Assembly: GCA_963783695.1 (NCBI GenBank)
Contig: CAWAOM010000003.1
Span: 186,001-250,000 of the forward strand
Origin: BM003 sp963783695
Lineage (GTDB): Bacteria; Pseudomonadota; Gammaproteobacteria; Steroidobacterales; BM003
Direction: 5' to 3'
Length of the DNA: 64,000 bases
Part shown: one piece after another, positions 1 to 7,050 of the stretch
How positions within the stretch are numbered: the stretch's first letter is position 1
Layout: each line of letters starts with the position of its first letter
Position numbers and translations under genes: made by a program
Notes under the pieces: generated by a model
The model's database searches: none
The model's input: only the letters and a program-made list of their open reading frames with translations
What the model was told of the DNA's origin: nothing

Positions 1-554
1 ACTTCCGCCAGTGCCTCATCGCTGATCGCTCCCTGGGCGTGCGCCCCGACCGCCTCGAAGACCGAAACGACGTCGCGTTCCTTCGCGCCGGGCTGAATCG
101 TGCCGCCATAAACAAAGACCGCCGGCCGGTTGAGGCGGGCGATCGCCATCACGCAGCCGGGCATGTTCTTGTCGCAGCCGCCAATTGCGACCAGACCATC
201 CATGCCTTCGGCGCCGACCACCGCTTCGATCGAATCCGCAATGACCTCGCGCGAAACCAGTGAATAGCGCATGCCCGGCGATCCCATCGAGATGCCGTCG
301 GACACCGTGATGGTGTTGAAAACGATGCTCTTGCCGCCCGCCGCGTTGGCGCCCTCGGCCGCACGCCCGGCGAGTTTGTCGATGTGCATATTGCAGGGCG
401 TGACCATGCTCCAGGTCGAGGCGATGGCGATTTGCGGTTTGGCAAAATCGGTATCGTTGAAACCGACCGCCCGCAGCATGGCGCGGCTCGGCGCCCGTTC
501 CGGGCCGTCAACGACGATGCTGGAAAATGGCCGTTTGTCATTGTCTTTGTTCAT
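1..554 (-). CDS. ilvD: Dihydroxy-acid dehydratase, N-terminal part (runs off left edge)
   Basis: Dihydroxy-acid dehydratase is the Fe-S enzyme that converts 2,3-dihydroxy-isovalerate and its methylvalerate homologue to the 2-keto acids of valine and isoleucine synthesis. Only the first 184 codons are present; the stop lies beyond base 1. Translation from the ATG at 554 begins MNKDNDKRPFSS. It shows the family cluster cysteines in TPCNMH (Cys about 54) and GCDKNMPGC (Cys about 127), plus SDGISMG and the later GGTIQPGA. No strong Shine-Dalgarno is seen before this ATG, but the protein aligns with the family from its first residues. It is divergent from ilvC and shares a 412-bp control region with it. 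Family assignment is very secure; regulation is inferred only from position. Confidence 0.96.
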   Translation of the reverse strand, partial: MNKDNDKRPFSSIVVDGPERAPSRAMLRAVGFNDTDFAKPQIAIASTWSMVTPCNMHIDKLAGRAAEGANAAGGKSIVFNTITVSDGISMGSPGMRYSLVSREVIADSIEAVVGAEGMDGLVAIGGCDKNMPGCVMAIARLNRPAVFVYGGTIQPGAKERDVVSVFEAVGAHAQGAISDEALAE

Positions 555-669
555 CTGGGATTGTTATCCGGCGGTTCCTGCCGGTCGCGGCCGGCGTGGA
601 GAAAACGGGTTCTGGTGTGTCACCAGGGCTAGTCGTGGAGCGGGGTTGGCATGGCCAGAGCCGCGCGAG

Positions 670-717
670 ACAGCGGTTTTTGCCGCTGTTGACATCCGTG
701 TGCAGTTGCAACAATAT
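670..717 (+). promoter_or_regulatory. Candidate promoter and upstream inverted repeat for the ilvC leader transcript
   Basis: A perfect -35 hexamer TTGACA lies at 689-694. With a 17-base spacer it is followed by a weak -10 (CAATAT, 712-717). Just upstream is an inverted repeat, ACAGCGG-N6-CCGCTGT (670-676 with 683-689), which could be an operator or a chance hairpin. Transcription from here would start close to the leader peptide ATG at 726, leaving almost no 5' untranslated region, so the true start may lie further upstream. Bases 555-669 show nothing else recognisable. Confidence 0.35.
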
Positions 718-725
718 CGGGCGGC

Positions 726-839
726 ATGTCGATTGCCAATAGGAAATACGCGTTTCCGACGCATCGTGTGGCCGGGTTCGCGTGGACGCCCGCCGACACG
801 CTTGGCCTCTCCCTCATTCTCCTTGGCACCGCGGGGTGA
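726..839 (+). CDS. Candidate branched-chain attenuator leader peptide upstream of ilvC (37 aa)
   Basis: This short frame encodes 37 residues whose C-terminal half contains LGLSLILLG (codons ctt ggc ctc tcc ctc att ctc ctt ggc), a concentrated run of Leu and Ile codons ending six codons before the stop. A terminator hairpin follows 35 bases after the stop, and ilvC starts 127 bases downstream. This is the layout expected of an ilv/leu attenuation leader, where the ribosome stalls at Leu/Ile codons when the charged tRNAs are scarce. The stop region GCGGGGT (831-837) can pair with ACCCCGC (875-881), which is also the left arm of the terminator. The start is uncertain: the ATG at 726 has only a weak GGGCGG immediately before it, and GTG at 768 is an alternative. 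No homologue is claimed; the call rests on codon content and RNA context. Confidence 0.6.
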   Translation: MSIANRKYAFPTHRVAGFAWTPADTLGLSLILLGTAG

Positions 840-873
840 AGGAATTGGGCTTGTAGCTGAATACGATCTCCAG

Positions 874-909
874 AACCCCGCACCGACGCCAGGTCGCTGC
901 GGGGTTTTT
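874..909 (+). terminator. Intrinsic terminator / attenuator in the ilvC 5' leader
   Basis: A 9-bp perfect stem (AACCCCGCA, 874-882, with TGCGGGGTT, 898-906) with a 15-base loop is followed by more T residues (to 909). It sits between the leader peptide stop (839) and ilvC (967), so it would end transcription before ilvC. Its left arm can instead pair with 831-837 inside the end of the leader frame, giving a mutually exclusive antiterminator. This is consistent with attenuation by branched-chain aminoacyl-tRNA supply. Confidence 0.7.
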
Positions 910-966
910 CGTTAAGGGACACAACGCATTCATATTTGGATCCAACTGATTACACAGGAGTCGCTC

Positions 967-1989
967 ATGAACCTCTACACCGAAAAGGATGTCGATCCGC
1001 AGGCGCTCAAGGGTGCTCGAATCGCCGTGCTGGGCTATGGCAGCCAGGGACGCGCTCACGCGCTCAATCTTGCCGATAGCGGTTTCGACGTAGTCGTGGG
1101 AGTCCGCGAGGGCGGCAAGGGCTGCATCAAAGCGACTGCCGACGGTTTGCAATGCGCCGAGCCGGCCGAGGCGGTCAAGGGTGCGGATCTGGTGGCCATG
1201 CTGGTTCCGGATATGGCGCAGCCGGAGGTGTTTTCCGCCGTTGTTGGCAACATGCGCGCGGATGCCGCGCTGCTGTTTGCCCACGGCTTCAACGTCCACT
1301 ATGGGCAGATTGCACCGCCGCAGGGGATGGATGTCATCCTGGTGGCGCCAAAAGGTCCGGGCGACCTGGTGCGGCGCCAGTACGAACAGGGCCGCGGCGT
1401 GCCCTGCCTGATGGCGGTGGCGCAGGACGCCAGCGGCAATGCCGCGGCCAAGGCTCTTGGCTACGCTCACGGCATCGGCGGTACTCGCGGCGGGGTGATG
1501 GAAACGACTTTCAAGGAAGAGACCGAAACAGATCTGTTCGGTGAGCAGGCGGTGTTGTGCGGCGGCGCTACCGAGCTCGTCGTCAGAGGCTTCGAAACTC
1601 TGGTCAATGCCGGTTATCAGCCCGAGGTCGCCTATTTCGAATGCATGCACGAGCTCAAGCTGATCGTGGACCTCCTGCACGAGGGCGGGATCCGGAAGAT
1701 GCATGAGTTCATCAGTGAGACCGCAACCTATGGTGATCTGACCCGGGGCAAGCGGGTCGTTGACGAGTCGGCTGCCGAGCGCATGCGTGAGGTGTTGCAG
1801 GACATCCAGGACGGGACGTTTGCGCGGCAGTGGATCGAGGAAAATGCACAGGGACTGCCCGAGTACAAGAAAATGCTGCAGGCCGATTTCGACCATCAGA
1901 TCGAGACGGTGGGTGAGCGTCTGCGTTCGCGCATGTCGTGGCTGAATGAGGACAGCGACAAGGGCAAGAAATCGTCCGAGGCCGCCTGA
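967..1989 (+). CDS. ilvC: Ketol-acid reductoisomerase, class I
   Basis: Ketol-acid reductoisomerase performs the Mg2+-dependent alkyl migration and NAD(P)H reduction that turns acetolactate or acetohydroxybutyrate into the dihydroxy acids used by IlvD. The 340-residue length matches the short class I form. The Rossmann loop GYGSQGRAHALNL lies near residues 23-35. The metal-binding knotted domain shows ETDLFGEQ and FECMHELK, which carry the acidic ligands. A Shine-Dalgarno ACAGGAG ends seven bases before the ATG. It is the first structural gene of ilvC-leuA-leuB, 54 bases upstream of leuA and probably co-transcribed with it, behind a leader with an attenuator-like structure. The C-terminal tail rich in Lys, Ser and Glu is unremarkable. 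Confidence 0.98.
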   Translation: MNLYTEKDVDPQALKGARIAVLGYGSQGRAHALNLADSGFDVVVGVREGGKGCIKATADGLQCAEPAEAVKGADLVAMLVPDMAQPEVFSAVVGNMRADAALLFAHGFNVHYGQIAPPQGMDVILVAPKGPGDLVRRQYEQGRGVPCLMAVAQDASGNAAAKALGYAHGIGGTRGGVMETTFKEETETDLFGEQAVLCGGATELVVRGFETLVNAGYQPEVAYFECMHELKLIVDLLHEGGIRKMHEFISETATYGDLTRGKRVVDESAAERMREVLQDIQDGTFARQWIEENAQGLPEYKKMLQADFDHQIETVGERLRSRMSWLNEDSDKGKKSSEAA

Positions 1990-2043
1990 AGGCAGCCTGG
2001 CAGCGGCGCCGGCAAACCGAGATATCGCAGAGGAACATGACAA

Positions 2044-3615
2044 ATGACTGACCGGGAACGGGTAAAGATCTTCGATACAACGTTGCGTGACGGCGAGCAG
2101 TCGCCGGGTTGCAGCATGAATCTTGGAGAGAAACTTCGTATCGGTCAGGCGCTCGCGGATCTCGGCGTGGATATTATCGAGGCCGGTTTTCCGGCCGCGT
2201 CACCCGGTGATTTCGAAGCCGTGCAAGCGCTGGCCGAGACTATCAAGGGTCCGGTTATCTGCGGTCTCGCACGGTGTAATGGTGCCGATATCGAGGCGAC
2301 TGCGCGGGCGATTCAGGGCGCCGAAAACAGCCGCATCCACGTTTTTGTCGCGACCAGCGCGATTCATCGCGAACACAAACTGCAGATGGCCAAGGACGAG
2401 ATCATTCGCTCCGCGGTCGAGGGCGTGCGGCTGGCCCGCAGCTTTTGTGATGACGTTGAGTTTTCACCTGAGGATGCGTCGCGGACAGAGCCGGATTATC
2501 TCGCCGAAGTCGTTGCCGCCGCGATCGCGGCGGGTGCGACGACGATCAATATTCCGGACACCGTCGGCTATACCGTGCCGGGTGAATTCCTCGATCTGTT
2601 CCGGTTCCTGAAGTCCAACGTCGCCGCTATCGATGATGTGACGTTGTCGGTGCATTGCCACGATGATCTCGGCATGGCGGTCGCCAACAGCCTGGCCGCG
2701 GTCGAGGGGGGCGCGCGCCAGGTCGAATGCACGATCAACGGTATCGGAGAGCGAGCCGGCAACTGTTCGCTCGAAGAACTGGTGATGGCGCTGCGTACGC
2801 GCGAGTCTTATTTCGGCTTGAGTACGGGGGTCAAATCCGAACGGCTCTACCCGACCTGCCGGCTGGTCTCGACGATTACCGGTATGCCGATACCGCGCAA
2901 CAAGGCAATTGTCGGCGGTAACGCATTCGCCCACGAGTCCGGTATCCACCAGCATGGCATGCTGCGCAACTCCGCCACCTACGAGATCATGCGCCCGCAG
3001 GATGTCGGCCTGAATCGCAGCAACCTCGTTCTTGGTAAACACAGCGGACGGCATGCGTTTCGCGATCGCATCAGCGAACTCGGGTTCGATCTCGACGATG
3101 TCGAACTGAATCGTGCTTTTGCCGAATTCAAAAAGCTGGCCGACCAGAAAAAGGAAGTGTTCGACGCGGATATCGAATCAATCGTGCTGCATGCTGAAAT
3201 TGAAAAACCCGGACCCTGGAGTCTCGCCGATCTGCGTATTGCGAGCGGCAAGGGTGCGTTTGCGTCGGCCGCGCTCGGTCTGACTCATAGTGACGGCCGC
3301 AAGGTGCGCGAGGCCAGTGTGGGCGACGGCCCGATCGATGCTGCTTTCCAGGCGATCGAACGGGCAACAGGAGTGGACGTAACGCTGCTTGATTTCGAAG
3401 TACGCAGCGTTTCGGTTGGCGAAGATGCGCAGGGCGAAGTGGCGGTGCTGGTTCGTTGTGAGGATCGTGATTACCGTGGTCACGGCGTCAGTACCGACAT
3501 TACCGAAGCCGGTGCGCTGGCATTTCTCGATGTCATCAATCGGGTGCTGCGCGCACGTGAGCGTAACGCCAGAGCCGCTGAGACCAGCGCCAGTGTTGCG
3601 GCCGGTTCGATCTGA
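2044..3615 (+). CDS. leuA: 2-isopropylmalate synthase
   Basis: LeuA condenses acetyl-CoA with 2-ketoisovalerate, the committing step of leucine synthesis. The 523-residue protein has the N-terminal HMGL-type TIM barrel with the opening signature FDTTLRDGEQSPG (about residues 10-22) and the second signature SVHCHDDLGMAVANS. A linker is followed by a C-terminal LeuA regulatory domain (about 395-505) of the type that binds leucine for feedback inhibition. Length is normal for the long bacterial form. The ATG is six bases after an ACATGACAA stretch with only a weak ribosome site, but MTDRERVKIFDTTLRDGEQ fits the family start. It lies between ilvC and leuB (16-base gap to leuB), which implies one operon. 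Confidence 0.98.
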   Translation: MTDRERVKIFDTTLRDGEQSPGCSMNLGEKLRIGQALADLGVDIIEAGFPAASPGDFEAVQALAETIKGPVICGLARCNGADIEATARAIQGAENSRIHVFVATSAIHREHKLQMAKDEIIRSAVEGVRLARSFCDDVEFSPEDASRTEPDYLAEVVAAAIAAGATTINIPDTVGYTVPGEFLDLFRFLKSNVAAIDDVTLSVHCHDDLGMAVANSLAAVEGGARQVECTINGIGERAGNCSLEELVMALRTRESYFGLSTGVKSERLYPTCRLVSTITGMPIPRNKAIVGGNAFAHESGIHQHGMLRNSATYEIMRPQDVGLNRSNLVLGKHSGRHAFRDRISELGFDLDDVELNRAFAEFKKLADQKKEVFDADIESIVLHAEIEKPGPWSLADLRIASGKGAFASAALGLTHSDGRKVREASVGDGPIDAAFQAIERATGVDVTLLDFEVRSVSVGEDAQGEVAVLVRCEDRDYRGHGVSTDITEAGALAFLDVINRVLRARERNARAAETSASVAAGSI

Positions 3616-3631
3616 GCATGGCGACAAAATA

Positions 3632-4702
3632 ATGTCGCGGAGTGCATTGATCGCAGTTTTGCCCGGGGACGGAATCGGCCCGGAAGTCACGCAGCAGGCC
3701 GAACGGGTGTTGCGCAAGGTCGCCGCGCGGGCGGGGCACCCGCTGACATTCGAGCAGGGTCTGATCGGCGGTGCCGCGATCGATGCCGAGGGCAGTTCGA
3801 TGCCGCAGCAGACGGTGGCCCTGTGCAGCCAGGCCGATGCGATTCTGCTTGGTGCTGTCGGCGGGCCTAAATGGTCCGATCCGGAAGCGCTGGTAAGGCC
3901 GGAACAAGGACTGCTCGCGCTGCGCAAAAAATTCGGCCTGTTCGCCAATCTGCGGCCGGTCTGTCCGAACCCGCGACTCAACGATGCCTCGCCGATAAAG
4001 CCGGAATATCTTGCTGGCGTCGATCTCGTCGTCGTGCGTGAATTGACTGGCGGGATTTATTTTGGTGACAAGGAACGCGGCGAGGCGCATGCCAGTGATA
4101 CCTGCCGTTATGGATTGCATGAAATCGAGCGCGTCGTGCGCCTGGCTTGCCGCCTAGCGCAACGACGCCGTGGCAAACTGACGTCAGTCGACAAAGCCAA
4201 CGTCCTCGAGACGTCGCGACTATGGCGCGCGACCGTCGATCGTATATGTGACAGGGAATTTCCCGAGCTCGAGCTCGAACACCTGCTGGTCGATGCGGCG
4301 ACAATGCATTTGCTTACCCGTCCACGCGATTTCGACGTCATCGTTACCGAGAACATGTTCGGCGATATTCTCACCGATGAGGCTTCGGTTTTGGCCGGTT
4401 CGCTGGGCCTGCTGCCATCCGCATCGCTGGCACAATCCGATGGCGATCACGCGTTCGGGCTGTTCGAACCGATACACGGTTCCGCCCCCGACATTGCCGG
4501 CCACGGTATCGCCAATCCATACGGTGCGATTTTGAGTGGTGCGATGTTGCTGCGGCATTCACTCGGGCTCGAAGCCGAGGCGGAGCGAGTCGAGGCCGCA
4601 GTCGATGCGGCGATTGCTGGCGGGGCGTTGCCCCGCGACCTTGCCGGCGCCGGCGGGGTCTCCACCGTCGAGGTCGGTGACGCGGTAATCGCTGCGCTGT
4701 GA
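3632..4702 (+). CDS. leuB: 3-isopropylmalate dehydrogenase
   Basis: LeuB oxidises and decarboxylates 3-isopropylmalate with NAD+ to 2-ketoisocaproate. The protein is 356 residues from the ATG at 3632 (MSRSALIAVLPGDGIGPEV). The frame is open further upstream into leuA, but the family N-terminus and normal length fix this start. Visible motifs are LPGDGIGPEVT, VVRELTGGIYFGDKERGEA, the metal-site region VTENMFGDILTDEASVLAGS and the C-terminal FEPIHGSAPDIAGHGIANP. It follows leuA by 16 bases without a good Shine-Dalgarno, suggesting translational coupling. leuC and leuD, which usually lie near leuB, are not in this window, so isopropylmalate isomerase must be encoded elsewhere. Confidence 0.97.
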   Translation: MSRSALIAVLPGDGIGPEVTQQAERVLRKVAARAGHPLTFEQGLIGGAAIDAEGSSMPQQTVALCSQADAILLGAVGGPKWSDPEALVRPEQGLLALRKKFGLFANLRPVCPNPRLNDASPIKPEYLAGVDLVVVRELTGGIYFGDKERGEAHASDTCRYGLHEIERVVRLACRLAQRRRGKLTSVDKANVLETSRLWRATVDRICDREFPELELEHLLVDAATMHLLTRPRDFDVIVTENMFGDILTDEASVLAGSLGLLPSASLAQSDGDHAFGLFEPIHGSAPDIAGHGIANPYGAILSGAMLLRHSLGLEAEAERVEAAVDAAIAGGALPRDLAGAGGVSTVEVGDAVIAAL

Positions 4703-4855
4703 CACATCCTTTTCGGGCTTCGCTGAGTCGTCGGACGCTCGGCAATCAGAACGCTATCAACAGCCGCTCCTGATAGTCCGCTGCCTCTGGACCGTTCCGC
4801 GGCGTTGTGCTATCTCGTTTTCCGGTATGAACTGGCGCAACGGGAGCGTCGGATT

Positions 4856-5182
4856 TTGAGCGGAATACTCGCTGAATTACAACGCCGCAGGGTGTTCCGG
4901 GTGGCCGGGCTCTATGCGGTGACTTCCTGGTTGTTGCTTCAGGTCGCCGACGTGCTTGTCGGCTTGCTGAGATTGCCGGACTGGACGCTGCGGTTCGTTT
5001 TGCTTTTGCTCGTGCTCGGATTTCCGGTCGCAATGACGTTGTCGTGGGTTTTTGACATGACGCCGGAGGGGTTGCGCCGGAGTTCGCCCGACGATCCGGA
5101 TCCGCAGGCGACGCGGTACGCCCTGCGTCACCTCGAAATCGTCGTCGCGGCCGCGCGCGGTGCAGGCCAAGGACAGCGGTGA
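4856..5182 (+). pseudogene. Truncated N-terminus of a TPR/adenylate-cyclase-type membrane protein
   Basis: The first 75 residues (from a TTG start, MSGILAELQRRRVFRVAGLY) match the conserved N-terminal region of large gammaproteobacterial proteins that carry a cytoplasmic RRxVFRVA segment, two membrane helices (LLLQVADVLVGLLRLPDW and the following hydrophobic stretch) and a TPEGLRR end. They normally continue into TPR or guanylyl-cyclase-like domains. Here the frame stops after about 108 residues, and the last 35 (from DDPDPQATRY) look degenerate. No TPR continuation is found in the 37 bases before the next gene. I read it as a truncated remnant. A free-standing two-helix protein is possible, because the frame is intact with a GGGAG site ten bases upstream. 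It lies between leuB and the sulP gene. Confidence 0.55.
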
Positions 5183-5219
5183 CTGGGAAGCACTGATTCG
5201 CTGATCGAGGCAGGGGAGG

Positions 5220-6875
5220 TCAGGTTTTGTCGTCCTCCGCGGCATCTTCATCCACGTCGACGCCGAGCAATTCGATCGTATAGCGCAGCGCGTCGGCGCG
5301 GCTTGGGTAACGCTCGATTTCGCGAATGAGGTCGAGAATACCGAACTTTGCGAAGGTTCGCGCAACCGGTGTTTTCAATCCGACCAGGATTACGATGTGA
5401 TCATGTTTGCGTGAGTTGATAATTATGTTCTCGAGCGCCAGTGTCGCGCTTGAGTCGACCTCCGGGACATCAGTCAGATCGAGCAAAACGCAGTCGTAGT
5501 TCTGGTAACCGGAGATACGCCTGTGCAGCCGGTTGGCCGCGCCAAAACTAATCGGACCGGAAAACCGGATCAGCATCGCGCGATCCTTGAGGCGCTCGAT
5601 CATTGCGCTTTCCTCGGGAGCCAGTCCGGGTTCGCCCGAGGGGTTGTCGACTGCATGCACGGACTCGAGTTGCAGATCGGCCATCCGCTTGACGAACATC
5701 AGGCTTGCCAGAATGAACCCGACCGCGGCGGCAAGAATCAGGTTGAAAACGATGGTCAGCACCATCACGGTAAACATCAGCACCACGCCACTGCGTGGTG
5801 CGGTCCGAACCCGTTTCAGATAGCGCCAGTCAATCGTGTCGAGCGCGATCTTGATCAGGATGCCGGCGACCACGGCTTCAGGGATTGCCGAGAAAAACGA
5901 GCCGAACGCGAGTACCAGAACCAGCATCATCGAGGCGCATATCGCCGCCGACCAGCGAGTACGGCCTCCTGCCGCGACATTCGTCATCGTTCGCAATGTG
6001 GCGCCGGCGCCGGCAATTCCGCCGGCAAATCCGGCGACCAGGTTGCCGATGCCCTGGCCAATAAGCTCGCGTTCGGAATCATGAAAGCTGTTGGTGGCAT
6101 TGTCGGCCGCCATTGATGCCAGCACGCTGTCGATCGAGCCGAGCAACGCAATCGATAGCGCGGACAGGAACATCGTGCTGGCATCGGCAATGCTCAGCAC
6201 CGGGATTTGCCAGTCCGGTAACCCGTTGCCGGCAGAATGCAGGGTCGGTGCATCGGTCAGCCAGAAAACGCTGGCGAGCGTGCCGATCGTCAGGGCCAGC
6301 AAGGCCGGCGGAAACCGCCGTGCAACCATTTTAGGACTGAACAGTGTGATTGCCAGCGCGCCGAGGCCGAGAATCAGGGTATCGCTGCGCAGCGTCTCGA
6401 TATACTCCGGGATCTTCAGCAATGCCGTCGTCGGATGCATCTGGGTTGGCAAACCAGACAGCGGCGCCAACGACATGAGAATGATTGTGCAGCCAATGCC
6501 GCTGGCCCATCCCGACATGACCGGATACGGCAGCAGCGTAATGTAACGGCCCATTTTCATCGTCCCGAACAGCACCTGCAGCAGGCCTGACAGCATTACC
6601 ACCGTGAATGCCTTCCCCGGTTCCCCGGCAAATTGCGAATACAGCGCTACCATGACCAGCGCGGTCGGTCCGGTCGGGCCGGCAACCTGGACCGGCGTTC
6701 CTCCGAACAGCGCCGCGCCGAGACCGACGCAGGCAGCGGAGTAGAAGCCCGCGACTGGTCCGGCACCAGAGAGTTCGCCGAACGCCAGTGCCAGGGGCAG
6801 AGAAAGCACCATTGCCGACAGGCCTCCGGCAATATCGCCCGGCAGGATTTTCGGTGGCTTCAGTGACCGCATCAT
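5220..6875 (-). CDS. SulP-family anion permease with STAS domain
   Basis: This 551-residue inner-membrane protein belongs to the SulP (SLC26) family, which moves sulfate, bicarbonate or other anions. The membrane core (about residues 15-410) begins PGDIAGGLSAMVLSLPLALAF and includes the motif AGPTGPTALVMVAL. A C-terminal STAS domain (about 440-530) contains the VLLDLTDVPEVDSSA core with the typical Asp-Ser region. The substrate cannot be read from sequence; related short proteins in marine bacteria include Na+-dependent bicarbonate carriers. The gene is divergent from the OPT transporter with a 175-base gap. The tail is acidic (DVDEDAAEDD). Confidence 0.93.
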   Translation of the reverse strand: MMRSLKPPKILPGDIAGGLSAMVLSLPLALAFGELSGAGPVAGFYSAACVGLGAALFGGTPVQVAGPTGPTALVMVALYSQFAGEPGKAFTVVMLSGLLQVLFGTMKMGRYITLLPYPVMSGWASGIGCTIILMSLAPLSGLPTQMHPTTALLKIPEYIETLRSDTLILGLGALAITLFSPKMVARRFPPALLALTIGTLASVFWLTDAPTLHSAGNGLPDWQIPVLSIADASTMFLSALSIALLGSIDSVLASMAADNATNSFHDSERELIGQGIGNLVAGFAGGIAGAGATLRTMTNVAAGGRTRWSAAICASMMLVLVLAFGSFFSAIPEAVVAGILIKIALDTIDWRYLKRVRTAPRSGVVLMFTVMVLTIVFNLILAAAVGFILASLMFVKRMADLQLESVHAVDNPSGEPGLAPEESAMIERLKDRAMLIRFSGPISFGAANRLHRRISGYQNYDCVLLDLTDVPEVDSSATLALENIIINSRKHDHIVILVGLKTPVARTFAKFGILDLIREIERYPSRADALRYTIELLGVDVDEDAAEDDKT

Positions 6876-7050
6876 CCCTTTTTCCTGCTATTTCCTGTTG
6901 CTGCCGGGTCAGTGTGCCGCGCTTATCGCTTTTGATGAGGGTGCTGCGCCGGCATGCAGAGCTTTATCTTTCCGTGCTGAGTTTGCAATCGTGCAGGTTC
7001 AATCGGCACACTGCCGCCCTGCGCTGCACGCTGAGAAAACAGGAGAAAGC

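Noticed and set aside
814..2043. A 409-codon open frame on the minus strand antisense to ilvC.
   Set aside because: The plus strand encodes a full, well-conserved KARI; the antisense frame has random His/Arg-rich composition and no family sequence.
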